This document shows, in pieces, positions 1 to 9,039 of a stretch of 9,039 nucleotides of DNA (position 1 is the first letter of the stretch; the number at the start of each line of letters is the position of its first letter). The notes beneath the pieces are model-generated. The model was not told the origin of the DNA. It worked only from the letters and a program-made list of their open reading frames with translations, and searched no databases. The translations under genes and the position numbers were made by a program. Origin of the DNA: an uncultured bacterium (GTDB lineage: Bacteria; Planctomycetota; Phycisphaerae; Phycisphaerales; UBA1924); NCBI GenBank assembly GCA_938003595.1, contig CALKYH010000114.1, positions 1 through 9,039 of the forward strand, given 5' to 3'.

Positions 1-116
1 GGAGTGGAAGGAAGAGGTCGAAGGGGTCGAAGGGGGCGAAGAGATCGGGGAGGGGAGGGGGGGAGGGGGTTCGGAGGGGAGTCGGAAGAGGTGGAGGAGG
101 AGAGGGAGCGAGGCCC
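1..116. other. Purine-rich tract with G4 motif and 9-bp repeats
   Basis: The plus strand is almost purely G and A: positions 1-110 hold only 8 T and 7 C. Positions 47-69 are four G runs separated by single A bases (4, 4, 7 and 5 G), a strong G-quadruplex motif. Positions 16-51 carry about four degenerate copies of a 9-base unit, GGTCGAAGG, with C at 19, 28, 37 and 46. Plus-strand frame 1 is open from the window edge to a TAG at 118-120. It would encode a Gly/Arg/Glu-rich tail, but it uses many AGA, CGA and GGA codons unlike the neighbouring genes. Frame 2 is also open and acidic at first. The tract could therefore be the low-complexity end of a gene entering from the left, or a non-coding spacer. 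Transcribed leftward from the response regulator, it gives a C/U-rich, G-poor RNA. Confidence 0.6.
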
Positions 117-131
117 GTAGCCCTCACCCGG

Positions 132-163
132 CCTCTCCCACGGCCAGAGCGCCGCGGGAGAGG
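132..163 (-). terminator. Hairpin just past the response regulator stop
   Basis: CCTCTCCC at 132-139 is the perfect reverse complement of GGGAGAGG at 156-163. After an A-C mismatch the stem continues with four more pairs (141-144 with 151-154) around a six-base loop. It begins 4 bases beyond the TAA of the minus-strand response regulator gene. No T run follows it on the minus strand, so it is not a classical intrinsic terminator. The C/U-rich RNA that follows resembles a Rho loading region, so Rho-dependent termination or 3'-end protection is possible. The hairpin is seen in the sequence; its role is inferred. Confidence 0.5.
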
Positions 164-167
164 GGGG

Positions 168-1615
<1,448 letters not shown>

Positions 1616-1619
<4 letters not shown>

Positions 1620-2137
1620 AGGGCGGGCAGTCTATTCGCTGGTGATCGGGCGGCGCAGAGGGCGATGGCGATGGCGTCCGCGACATCGGCGGGGGTGGGG
1701 GGCTCGGCCAGGCCGAGCTGGGCCTGGACGGCCTCCTGCATCTGGCGCTTGCTGGCGTGCCCGAAGCCGGTGAGGGACTTCTTCACGCGCGTGGGCTGGA
1801 GTTCGACGATCTCGACGCCGGCGCGGCGAAGGGTGAGGAGGATCACGCCGCGCGCGTGGCCCATGGCGACGGCGGTGATCGGGCGCTTGTAATGGGCGAA
1901 GAGGCCCTCGATGGCGGCGACCTCGGGGTGGAGGCGCTCGACGGCGTCGGCGAGGTCGCGTTCGAGTTCGACGAGGCGGTCGGCGATGGGGCGTTCGGCG
2001 GGCAGGCGAAAGACGCCGGCCTCGACGAGGCGCGGGCGCTCTGGGGTGGCGGGGCGTCCGGGGGCGCCGGCGGGGTCGATCTGGACGCAGGCGTAGCCGG
2101 TGAGGCGGAGGCCGGGATCGACGCCGAGGTAGAGCAC
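1616..2137 (-). CDS. ruvC: Holliday junction resolvase RuvC
   Basis: RuvC cuts Holliday junctions symmetrically at the end of homologous recombination, acting in the cytoplasm with the RuvAB branch-migration motor. The product is 173 residues, the same length as the E. coli protein. The family motifs are in order: GVDPG with catalytic D7, AIEGLF with E77, the KKSLTGFGHASKRQM region at 119-133 for DNA contact, and DVADA with D151 and D154. All four metal-binding acids are therefore present. The start is GTG; it gives the standard short N-terminus ending in GVDPG, and no in-frame ATG fits better. No clear Shine-Dalgarno sequence precedes it. Its TGA overlaps the ATG of the response regulator (ATGA at 1616-1619). 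ruvA and ruvB, frequent neighbours elsewhere, are absent here. An open frame upstream (1843-2349) overlaps it out of frame. Confidence 0.95.
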
Positions 2138-2349
2138 GGGGGCATGGTACGGGGATCGGGGGGAGGCGTTGAGCGCGAGGGGCGAAGAGGCGTCGAAGGG
2201 GCAGGCGGCGCCGGCCTGCAGAGGCGCGCGACCTCGATGAGGGCGCGGAGTTTGATGTGGTCCTTGTCGGTGGACTGCGCGAGTTCGAGCAGGGCGACGA
2301 GGGCCTGGGTGAAGAGGGCGGTGTGGAGGTCGTCGGTCGAGGTGTGCAT
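1843..2349 (-). CDS. Possible small gene or frameshifted leader before ruvC
   Basis: I do not recognise this frame. It starts at an ATG (2347-2349) preceded by GGAG with an 8-base spacer. Its first ~45 codons look genuinely coding: almost every third base is G or C, and residues are balanced (MHTSTDDLHTALF, then a helical stretch with LLELAQSTDKDHIK and LRALIEVARLC). After about 2215 it becomes Pro/Ser/Arg-rich with T-ending codons, typical of a shadow frame, and it overlaps ruvC out of frame for 295 bases before its stop. From about 2215 onward the ruvC frame instead looks coding, and it stays open upstream of the GTG. It may be a short gene whose stop was lost, the start of an N-terminally extended RuvC broken by an indel, or chance. 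No function can be assigned. Confidence 0.3.
   Translation of the reverse strand: MHTSTDDLHTALFTQALVALLELAQSTDKDHIKLRALIEVARLCRPAPPAPSTPLRPSRSTPPPDPRTMPPCSTSASIPASASPATPASRSTPPAPPDAPPPQSARASSRPASFACPPNAPSPTASSNSNATSPTPSSASTPRSPPSRASSPITSARSPPSPWATRAA
2201..2219. repeat. Inverted repeat at the frame-transition point
   Basis: GCAGGC at 2201-2206 and GCCTGC at 2214-2219 form a perfect 6-base stem around a 7-base GC-only loop. It lies exactly where the coding look of the frame starting at 2349 fades and that of the ruvC frame begins. It could be a weak hairpin between two genes, or a GC-rich structure prone to sequencing or replication slippage. Confidence 0.45.
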
Positions 2350-2357
2350 GGGTGGGT

Positions 2358-2361
2358 CTCC
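2358..2361 (-). promoter_or_regulatory. Shine-Dalgarno GGAG for the 2349 start
   Basis: On the minus strand GGAG is followed by 8 bases and then ATG at 2349-2347. The spacing is good, and this is the main evidence that the frame starting at 2349 is translated, because the ruvC GTG itself has no such signal. The GGAG lies partly within the arm of a small hairpin (2350-2365), which could limit its access. Confidence 0.45.
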
Positions 2362-2375
2362 ACCCTTGGGCGCAT

Positions 2376-2423
2376 GACCGTCGGCGCGCGCACAGGAACG
2401 GAGTTCTGCAGACCGACGGCGCG
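2376..2423. repeat. 13-bp direct repeat pair, 35-bp period
   Basis: GACCGTCGGCGCG at 2376-2388 recurs as GACCGACGGCGCG at 2411-2423, matching at 12 of 13 positions. The only difference is the centre of a CCGNCGG dyad, so each copy is also a small palindrome. Two dyad-bearing copies in a divergent promoter region could be binding sites for a regulator. Chance is possible in DNA this GC-rich. Confidence 0.45.
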
Positions 2424-2455
2424 GCGGCTGCGCGGAAACCGGCCCGGGGAGCGGG

Positions 2456-2468
2456 GAAGAAATTCTTC
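2456..2468. promoter_or_regulatory. 13-base perfect dyad, candidate operator
   Basis: GAAGAAATTCTTC is a perfect inverted repeat around a single central A at 2462. It is one of the few AT-rich stretches in the region and lies roughly midway between the two divergent starts. It looks like a possible operator half-site pair. No regulator is known, and it does not match a motif I can name with confidence. Confidence 0.4.
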
Positions 2469-2560
2469 GATGATGTTCAGGATCGCCGGAGCGAGGGGCG
2501 CGTTTGTGCGCGCGACGGGGGTTCTGGGAAGTGGGCGGACCGGGGGGGTCGAAAATCTGT

Positions 2561-2589
2561 CTTCCATTCCGGCGGCGTCGGGTTAAACT
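2561..2589 (+). promoter_or_regulatory. Weak candidate promoter for the secreted protein gene
   Basis: TAAACT at 2584-2589 matches the sigma-70 -10 consensus at four of six bases. CTTCCA at 2561-2566 matches the -35 box at only three of six, with a 17-base spacer. It would give a leader of about 60 bases before the ATG at 2657. The stretch stands out mainly because it is AT-rich within GC-rich DNA. Confidence 0.22.
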
Positions 2590-2642
2590 GGGCGATGCCC
2601 AGGGGGCGGCGGCGACCCGCAGCTCCGATCCGAAGGCCTTTC

Positions 2643-2647
2643 GGGAG
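2643..2647 (+). promoter_or_regulatory. Shine-Dalgarno that fixes the start at 2657
   Basis: GGGAG lies 9 bases before the ATG at 2657-2659. It supports that ATG rather than the earlier in-frame ATG at 2504, and the chosen start is immediately followed by a clean signal peptide. Confidence 0.6.
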
Positions 2648-2656
2648 TTGCATCAC

Positions 2657-5119
2657 ATGTCAAGGCTCTCTTGCGCGGCGCTCGGGCTCATCTTCGCGTT
2701 GACGGCCTCTGCGGGGGCGGATCCCTGCCGGGAGCGGTGGGATCCGACATTCGGCTGGCGGCACCTGAGCGGCTCGGGCAATGCGCTGGCGCCGCTGCTG
2801 GACGGGGGCGAGACGCGCGTCATGGTGATGGGGCGGTTCGAGGAGGCGATCGGCGTGGAGGGAGCGCCGTCGCCGAGCGGGGCGGTGGTGTGGGACGGCG
2901 AACTGCCAATCAATCCGTTGCCGGAGGGCTACGCCGGCCCGACGCCGCAGGAGATCTGGTGCGCTGTTACGGCGCCGGAGGCGCTTGGGGGCGGGGTGTA
3001 CGCCGCGGGCCTCTTTCATCCGGACCCGCAGACTGCGTGGTCGACACAGAAGATTGCGGTCTATCGGGGCGGCGCGTGGGAGGTCGTTGCGACTCCGACG
3101 ATCGGTCGCGTGCTGTCGATGGCCTTCCATGACGACGGTCAGGGGCCGGCGCTATTCGTAGGGGGGGACTTCACGACCATCGACGGTCTTTCCGTGCCCA
3201 GGATCGCCAAGCGACAGGGCTCGACCTGGGTAGGGCTGGGGGCAGGGGTGAACGGGCGCGTTCGTTCGATCGATTCGATGGAGATGGATGGCGGGGACAT
3301 TCTGATGGTCGGAGGCGATTTCTCGCAGGCAGGTGGATCGCCGGCGCTGCGCGTTGCGGTCTGGGATGGGGCGTCGTGGTCCGCGCTGGGGGCTGGATTC
3401 AACGCGCCGGTGTACGAGGCTGTCGATCTGGAGATCGACGGTGTTCGGACCATCGTCGCCGGGGGCGAATTCACCCAGTCGGGCGGAGCGCCGACGATCG
3501 GCGCCGCGAAGTGGGACGGCTCCAGTTGGGTGCAACTTGGCGACCTGGCGTCGGCGGCTCGCGCGGAGGTGCTTGTGCACTGGCCGGGGACCGGGTCCGG
3601 CGCGGGTCTCTACGCCGGTGGGCGGCTTCCGATCGACGGTGTGACCTATGGGCTGGCGCGGCTGGTGAACGGCGAATGGGTCGGCGTCGAATCGATCTGG
3701 CGCGATGTCCACGATCTGGGCGTCTACTCTCTTCCGGGCGCTTTGGATCCGCTGCTGGTCGTCGCGGGCACAAACTGTCAGGGACGGAACATCCTGGCGG
3801 GGTACGACGGCGTGCGTGTCGTGGCGCTGAGCAACGGCGCGGAGCCGACCACATTTGACGGTGGACAGGGATTCGTCACGCACGATGACGGCACTGGTGA
3901 GGCCCTGTACATGCTGGGCGAGAGCGGCTATGTGGGCGGCGTCGGCAGTCCGGGGCTAATGAAGTGGAATGGGCGCGCCTGGCAGGCATCCAAGGGCTGG
4001 GACTGGGGAGGCACCTGGGATGCGGTCTCCATCACCTACGAGGGGCGCCCGGCGCTCGCCATCGTGGGCTCCGACATCTTCGTGGACGGCGCCCGAGTCG
4101 GCGCGTTTATCATCTGGGATGGCGAGGCGCTGCACACGCCGCAGGGCGGAGTGCCGGGGACGGACGCGCACGGGCGGGGGATTGTGGAGTTCGAGGAGAA
4201 CGGAGAGTCATGGTTGGTGGTCTGCGGCAACTTCGAGCCGGGCGACGGCGCGCCGGCGAGGTTTGTCGCCGCGTGGAACGGTGAGGAGTGGCGCTCGCTC
4301 GATGCGGGCCTGACGGACGAGGCGACGCCGTATTCGCTCGCGGTATACGACGATGGGACGGGCCCTGCGCTATTCGTCGGCGGCCGGCGACTGATCGGCG
4401 GGAGCACGCTGGCGCGATGGGATGGGAGCGCGTGGTCGCCGGTCGCGGGCGCGCCGTCGAGCTGGTCGATCCGTTCGATGGCGGTAGGCGACATGGGCGA
4501 TGGAGAGCGGCTGCATGTGGCGGGAGACTTCCGTGTCTGGCAGTCCGGATTGCTGGCGTCGTGGTCGATCCTGTCGTGGGACGGGGCCGAGTGGCGGAAC
4601 TTCGGGCAGCCGATGCGCAACAACTCCGGATTCGGACCGGTCGCGGTGCATGCGATCCATATCGAGCCGATTCAGGGCGTGCCAACGCTGCTGGCGGGCG
4701 GACGGTTCACCTCGGCCGGGCCCGTGCCGCTGCGTCATGTCGCCCGGTGGAGCGAGGGGAGATGGCGGCCGCTGGGGCGCGGGATCGACTCGCCCATGTC
4801 GCTGGAACCGGTGCGCGGCTTCGCGGTCGTCGAGGATGCGGCGGGGGATTCCATCTTCGTGTGCGGCGAATTCGACGGCTATCAGTCCAACGCGATGTCG
4901 GATGTGGGCCGGTTCGTGCTCTGTGCGCCTGCTCCCGCGACGACGCTGGCCGATGTGAACGCCGACGGCGTGGTGGACCTGCGCGATGTGGAGCAGCTGA
5001 CGCGGGCGATCGGCGACAGGCGCTCGCGGGCGGAGGCGCGGTTCGACCTCAACGGCGACGGCGCGGTCGATGCGAAGGACATCGAGGCGGCGCTGGGCGC
5101 GATGGGGCAGGCGCCCTGA
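2657..5119 (+). CDS. Secreted beta-propeller-like repeat protein, dockerin end
   Basis: The product is 820 residues from this ATG. The frame is open back to 2504, but the extra 51 residues look non-coding. A Sec signal peptide (residues 1 to about 20; R3, hydrophobic core 7-18, A-S-A-G-A cleavage region) predicts export. Residues about 54-755 hold some fourteen repeats spaced about 48-59 residues. The typical unit is LFVGGDFT, a short loop, VAVWDG..W..LG.G, then a strand. This pattern resembles Kelch or galactose-oxidase-type propeller blades. The C-terminus (764-808) has two dockerin-like calcium loops: D766/N768/D770/D774/D777 and D797/N799/D801/D805/D808. It is probably an extracellular or surface-anchored protein, perhaps binding a cohesin-like or surface partner. 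No enzyme motif is visible, so the function is unknown. No transmembrane segment follows the signal peptide. It is the only gene on the plus strand. Confidence 0.9.
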   Translation: MSRLSCAALGLIFALTASAGADPCRERWDPTFGWRHLSGSGNALAPLLDGGETRVMVMGRFEEAIGVEGAPSPSGAVVWDGELPINPLPEGYAGPTPQEIWCAVTAPEALGGGVYAAGLFHPDPQTAWSTQKIAVYRGGAWEVVATPTIGRVLSMAFHDDGQGPALFVGGDFTTIDGLSVPRIAKRQGSTWVGLGAGVNGRVRSIDSMEMDGGDILMVGGDFSQAGGSPALRVAVWDGASWSALGAGFNAPVYEAVDLEIDGVRTIVAGGEFTQSGGAPTIGAAKWDGSSWVQLGDLASAARAEVLVHWPGTGSGAGLYAGGRLPIDGVTYGLARLVNGEWVGVESIWRDVHDLGVYSLPGALDPLLVVAGTNCQGRNILAGYDGVRVVALSNGAEPTTFDGGQGFVTHDDGTGEALYMLGESGYVGGVGSPGLMKWNGRAWQASKGWDWGGTWDAVSITYEGRPALAIVGSDIFVDGARVGAFIIWDGEALHTPQGGVPGTDAHGRGIVEFEENGESWLVVCGNFEPGDGAPARFVAAWNGEEWRSLDAGLTDEATPYSLAVYDDGTGPALFVGGRRLIGGSTLARWDGSAWSPVAGAPSSWSIRSMAVGDMGDGERLHVAGDFRVWQSGLLASWSILSWDGAEWRNFGQPMRNNSGFGPVAVHAIHIEPIQGVPTLLAGGRFTSAGPVPLRHVARWSEGRWRPLGRGIDSPMSLEPVRGFAVVEDAAGDSIFVCGEFDGYQSNAMSDVGRFVLCAPAPATTLADVNADGVVDLRDVEQLTRAIGDRRSRAEARFDLNGDGAVDAKDIEAALGAMGQAP

Positions 5120-5135
5120 GCGGCGCCGGGCGCTT
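5109..5135. terminator. Hairpin spanning the convergent gene ends
   Basis: GCGCCC (5111-5116) pairs with GGGCGC (5128-5133), extended by a G-T and an A-T pair to 5109/5135. The 11-base loop contains the palindrome GGCGCC. The hairpin sits across the 15-base gap between two convergent genes, with the plus-strand TGA in its loop and the minus-strand stop at its other edge. This suits a shared bidirectional terminator, but no strong T run follows on either side. Confidence 0.4.
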
Positions 5136-5884
5136 CAGTTGAGGATGTCGGATTCGATCAGGCCGTCCTTGAGGCGGACCACGCGCTGGCAGCGTTTGCC
5201 GATGGCGGGGTCGTGGGTGACCATGATGATGGTCATGCCCTGGGCGTGGAGATCGTCGAAGGTCTTGAGGATGGCCTGGCCGGTGGCGGAGTCGAGGTTG
5301 CCGGTGGGCTCGTCGGCCATGAGGATGACCGGCTCGGTCACGAGGGCGCGGGCGATGGCGGCGCGCTGCTGCTGGCCGCCGGACAGCTCGGACGGGCGGT
5401 GGTCCATGCGGTCGCCGAGGCCGACGAGTTCGAGCTTCTGCTTGGCGCGGCGCTCGCGCTCGGCGGGGTTGACGCCCTGGTAGAAGAGCGGGACCTCGGC
5501 GTTCTCGGCGATGGTGAGCTGGCTGATGAGGTTGAAGGCCTGGAAGATGAAGCCGATCTTCTTGCCGCGGAAGTGGGAGAGGGACTCGTCGTCCATGGTC
5601 GCGGCGTTCTGGCCGTCGAGGAGGTACTTGCCCTCGGTGGGACGGTCGAGGCAGCCGAGCAGGTTCATAAGGGTGGACTTGCCGGAGCCCGAGGCGCCCA
5701 TGATGGCGACGAGCTGGCCCTTGGGGATGCAGAGGTCCACGCCGCGGAGGGCTTCGACCAGGACGGAGCCGTCGGGCTTGTAGTAGATCTTGCGGACGCC
5801 CTGGAGCTCGGCGACGACAGGGCGCTTGGACCAGTCGTTGGCTGTGGTGCGGGCTGGCGCGGGCTGTGTGTCGATGGCGCTCAC
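5135..5884 (-). CDS. ABC transporter ATP-binding protein, MacB/LolD type
   Basis: This 249-residue nucleotide-binding subunit powers a membrane transporter by ATP hydrolysis at the inner face of the cytoplasmic membrane. All motifs are intact: Walker A GASGSGKST 63-71, Q-loop Q115, signature LSGGQ 167-171, Walker B VILMADEP 186-193 with E192, D-loop around D198, and switch H224. The stretch GFIFQAFNLI and the EALRGVDL opening are typical of the MacB/LolD group, whose members drive lipoprotein release or export with FtsX-like permeases. About 20 extra residues precede the core. The start is GTG (5882-5884) without a clear ribosome binding site. No permease or periplasmic adaptor is adjacent: upstream are the STAS gene and gyrA, and downstream is the convergent dockerin gene. 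The substrate is therefore unknown. The family call is secure; the transported cargo is not. Confidence 0.95.
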   Translation of the reverse strand: MSAIDTQPAPARTTANDWSKRPVVAELQGVRKIYYKPDGSVLVEALRGVDLCIPKGQLVAIMGASGSGKSTLMNLLGCLDRPTEGKYLLDGQNAATMDDESLSHFRGKKIGFIFQAFNLISQLTIAENAEVPLFYQGVNPAERERRAKQKLELVGLGDRMDHRPSELSGGQQQRAAIARALVTEPVILMADEPTGNLDSATGQAILKTFDDLHAQGMTIIMVTHDPAIGKRCQRVVRLKDGLIESDILN

Positions 5885-5960
5885 GGGGGAGTCTACCGCT
5901 GGGGCGGGGCCTGGATGCCCCGGGATGCGTGCGGGGGCCCGGAAAAAGCCCTGAACCGCG
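5885..5960 (-). other. Gap between STAS and ABC genes with small hairpin
   Basis: Seventy-six bases separate the two genes. GGGGC at 5906-5910 and GCCCC at 5917-5921 form a 5-base stem with a 6-base loop. On the minus strand a run of five T (5947-5943) occurs before this hairpin, not after it, so it is not an intrinsic terminator. Transcription through from the STAS gene is plausible, but a separate promoter for the ABC gene cannot be excluded. Confidence 0.35.
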
Positions 5961-6311
5961 TTAGCGCTTGCCGTCCTCGATCTGGAGGGAGGCGAGGGCG
6001 CTGGCGGTGTCGGAGGCGAAGCGGAAGACCTTGTCCAGGCCGGTGACGAGCATGATGGACCAGACCTGATCGGAGACGGAGCAGAGCCGCAGGGAGCGGT
6101 CGCACTCGTCGAGGCGCTTGCGCAGGCGGAGGAGCTGGGCGATGTTGGAGGAGTTGAGGTAGGTGACGCCGGCGAGGTTGAGGACCAGGTCGGGGGATTT
6201 CTCGGAGGGGATGGAGGTCAGGCGCGCGTAGACCGTGTTGAGCTCTTCGGAGAGCGCGGGCTCGTCGGCGAGTTCTGCGATCACGATGTCGTCGGACCAG
6301 TTGCTGGCCAT
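5961..6311 (-). CDS. STAS-domain protein, anti-sigma antagonist-like
   Basis: The product is 116 residues, about the length of a single STAS domain of the SpoIIAA/RsbV kind. These cytoplasmic proteins bind an anti-sigma kinase and are switched by serine phosphorylation. The core is clear: strand DLVLNLAGV (41-49), then YLNSSNIAQLLRLRKRL (51-67), where family members usually have a D-S-S/T-G turn. Here the turn reads N53-S54-S55-N56, so the phosphorylatable serine is kept but the flanking Asp and Gly are both Asn. The later stretch LRLCSVSDQVWSIM and the end GLDKVFRF also fit the fold. The ATG has GGAG upstream (6317-6320) with a 5-base spacer. It lies 66 bases downstream of gyrA on the same strand. 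No anti-sigma kinase, sigma factor or phosphatase is in the window, so its partner is unknown. It could alternatively be a structural STAS subunit. Confidence 0.9.
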   Translation of the reverse strand: MASNWSDDIVIAELADEPALSEELNTVYARLTSIPSEKSPDLVLNLAGVTYLNSSNIAQLLRLRKRLDECDRSLRLCSVSDQVWSIMLVTGLDKVFRFASDTASALASLQIEDGKR

Positions 6312-6350
6312 GGGGGCTCCAAGGGGGGCTTCGGAGGGTAGCAGAAGCGG

Positions 6351-6370
6351 GGGAGCGAGTGGGGGCTCCC
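6351..6370 (-). terminator. Hairpin after gyrA stop, weak terminator or attenuator
   Basis: GGGAGC at 6351-6356 pairs with GCTCCC at 6365-6370 around an 8-base loop, 7 bases past the gyrA TAA on the minus strand. Further GCG/CGC pairing outside is possible with a small bulge. No T run follows it. It may reduce or shape read-through from gyrA into the STAS gene, or protect the gyrA 3' end. Confidence 0.3.
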
Positions 6371-6377
6371 GCGGAAC

Positions 6378-9039
<2,662 letters not shown>

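Larger units (their letters stand above)
2350..2656. promoter_or_regulatory. Divergent intergenic control region
   Basis: About 307 bases separate the minus-strand start at 2349 from the plus-strand start at 2657. If only ruvC is counted, the gap is 519 bases. The region must hold promoters for both directions. It contains a 12-of-13 direct repeat, a 13-base perfect dyad, a short hairpin (GGGTGG 2350-2355 with CCACCC 2360-2365) beside the minus-strand start codon, and the AT-richest short stretches of this otherwise GC-rich area (around 2457-2470 and 2551-2590). No strong sigma-70 promoter is evident. Confidence 0.55.

Noticed and set aside
2050..2230. N-terminally extended RuvC as the annotated start
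   Set aside because: The frame is open upstream, but the GTG gives the standard family N-terminus and length. The extension is kept only as a finding.
2635..2653. Sigma-54 promoter suggested by TTGCAT at 2648
   Set aside because: No GG lies at the required spacing upstream (the nearest, 2635-2636, is off by three), and the site is only a few bases from the start codon.
2504..2656. In-frame 51-residue N-terminal extension of the secreted protein
   Set aside because: The Arg/Gly-rich extension would bury the signal peptide, and a GGGAG at the right distance supports the ATG at 2657.
2657..2740. Lipoprotein signal around the Cys at residue 6
   Set aside because: The Cys precedes the hydrophobic core instead of following it, so there is no lipobox; an ordinary Sec signal fits better.
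5213..6046. Plus-strand open frame of 277 codons opposite the ABC ATPase
   Set aside because: Low-complexity Gly/Glu/Leu/Asp translation opposite a gene with all ABC motifs; a shadow.

Overview
The window is high-GC bacterial chromosomal DNA and reads as ordinary chromosome: no insertion sequence, phage gene, CRISPR array, tRNA or rRNA was seen. The most telling lineage marker is a secreted protein of about fourteen W/G-rich propeller-like repeats ending in a dockerin-like pair of calcium loops. That combination is common in Planctomycetota, especially Phycisphaerae. Non-ATG starts and several starts without a clear Shine-Dalgarno sequence fit this but do not prove it, so the assignment is an inference (moderate confidence).

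Layout, left to right. (1) 1-167: a purine-rich tract with a strong G-quadruplex motif and a hairpin, lying just past the stop of the first gene and probably its transcription end. (2) 168-2137, minus strand: ruvC (GTG start, all four catalytic acids present), whose stop overlaps by ATGA the start of an NtrC-type sigma-54 response regulator. (3) 1843-2349, minus strand: an open frame with a good ribosome binding site whose first ~45 codons look coding. It loses that look near 2215 and then runs out of frame into ruvC; it is either a small gene or a frameshifted leader. (4) About 2350-2656: a divergent control region with a direct repeat and a 13-base perfect dyad. (5) 2657-5119, plus strand: the secreted repeat/dockerin protein. 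(6) 5135-9039, minus strand: gyrA (5' end cut by the window edge), then a STAS-domain protein, then a MacB/LolD-type ABC ATPase, with gaps of 66 and 76 bases. The ABC gene converges on the dockerin gene with only 15 bases between them, and a hairpin spans the junction.

The genes fall into three units. ruvC plus regulator is a translationally coupled pair of unrelated function: Holliday-junction resolution and sigma-54 activation. gyrA-STAS-ABC is a possible operon joining DNA supercoiling, a probable partner-switching regulator and an export or lipoprotein-release ATPase without its permease. The dockerin gene stands alone. No complete new system is evident. The points most worth checking are the open frame upstream of ruvC, the insertion beside the phosphorylation site of the response regulator, the unusual gyrase quinolone-pocket residues, and the C/U-rich putative Rho-dependent termination region.
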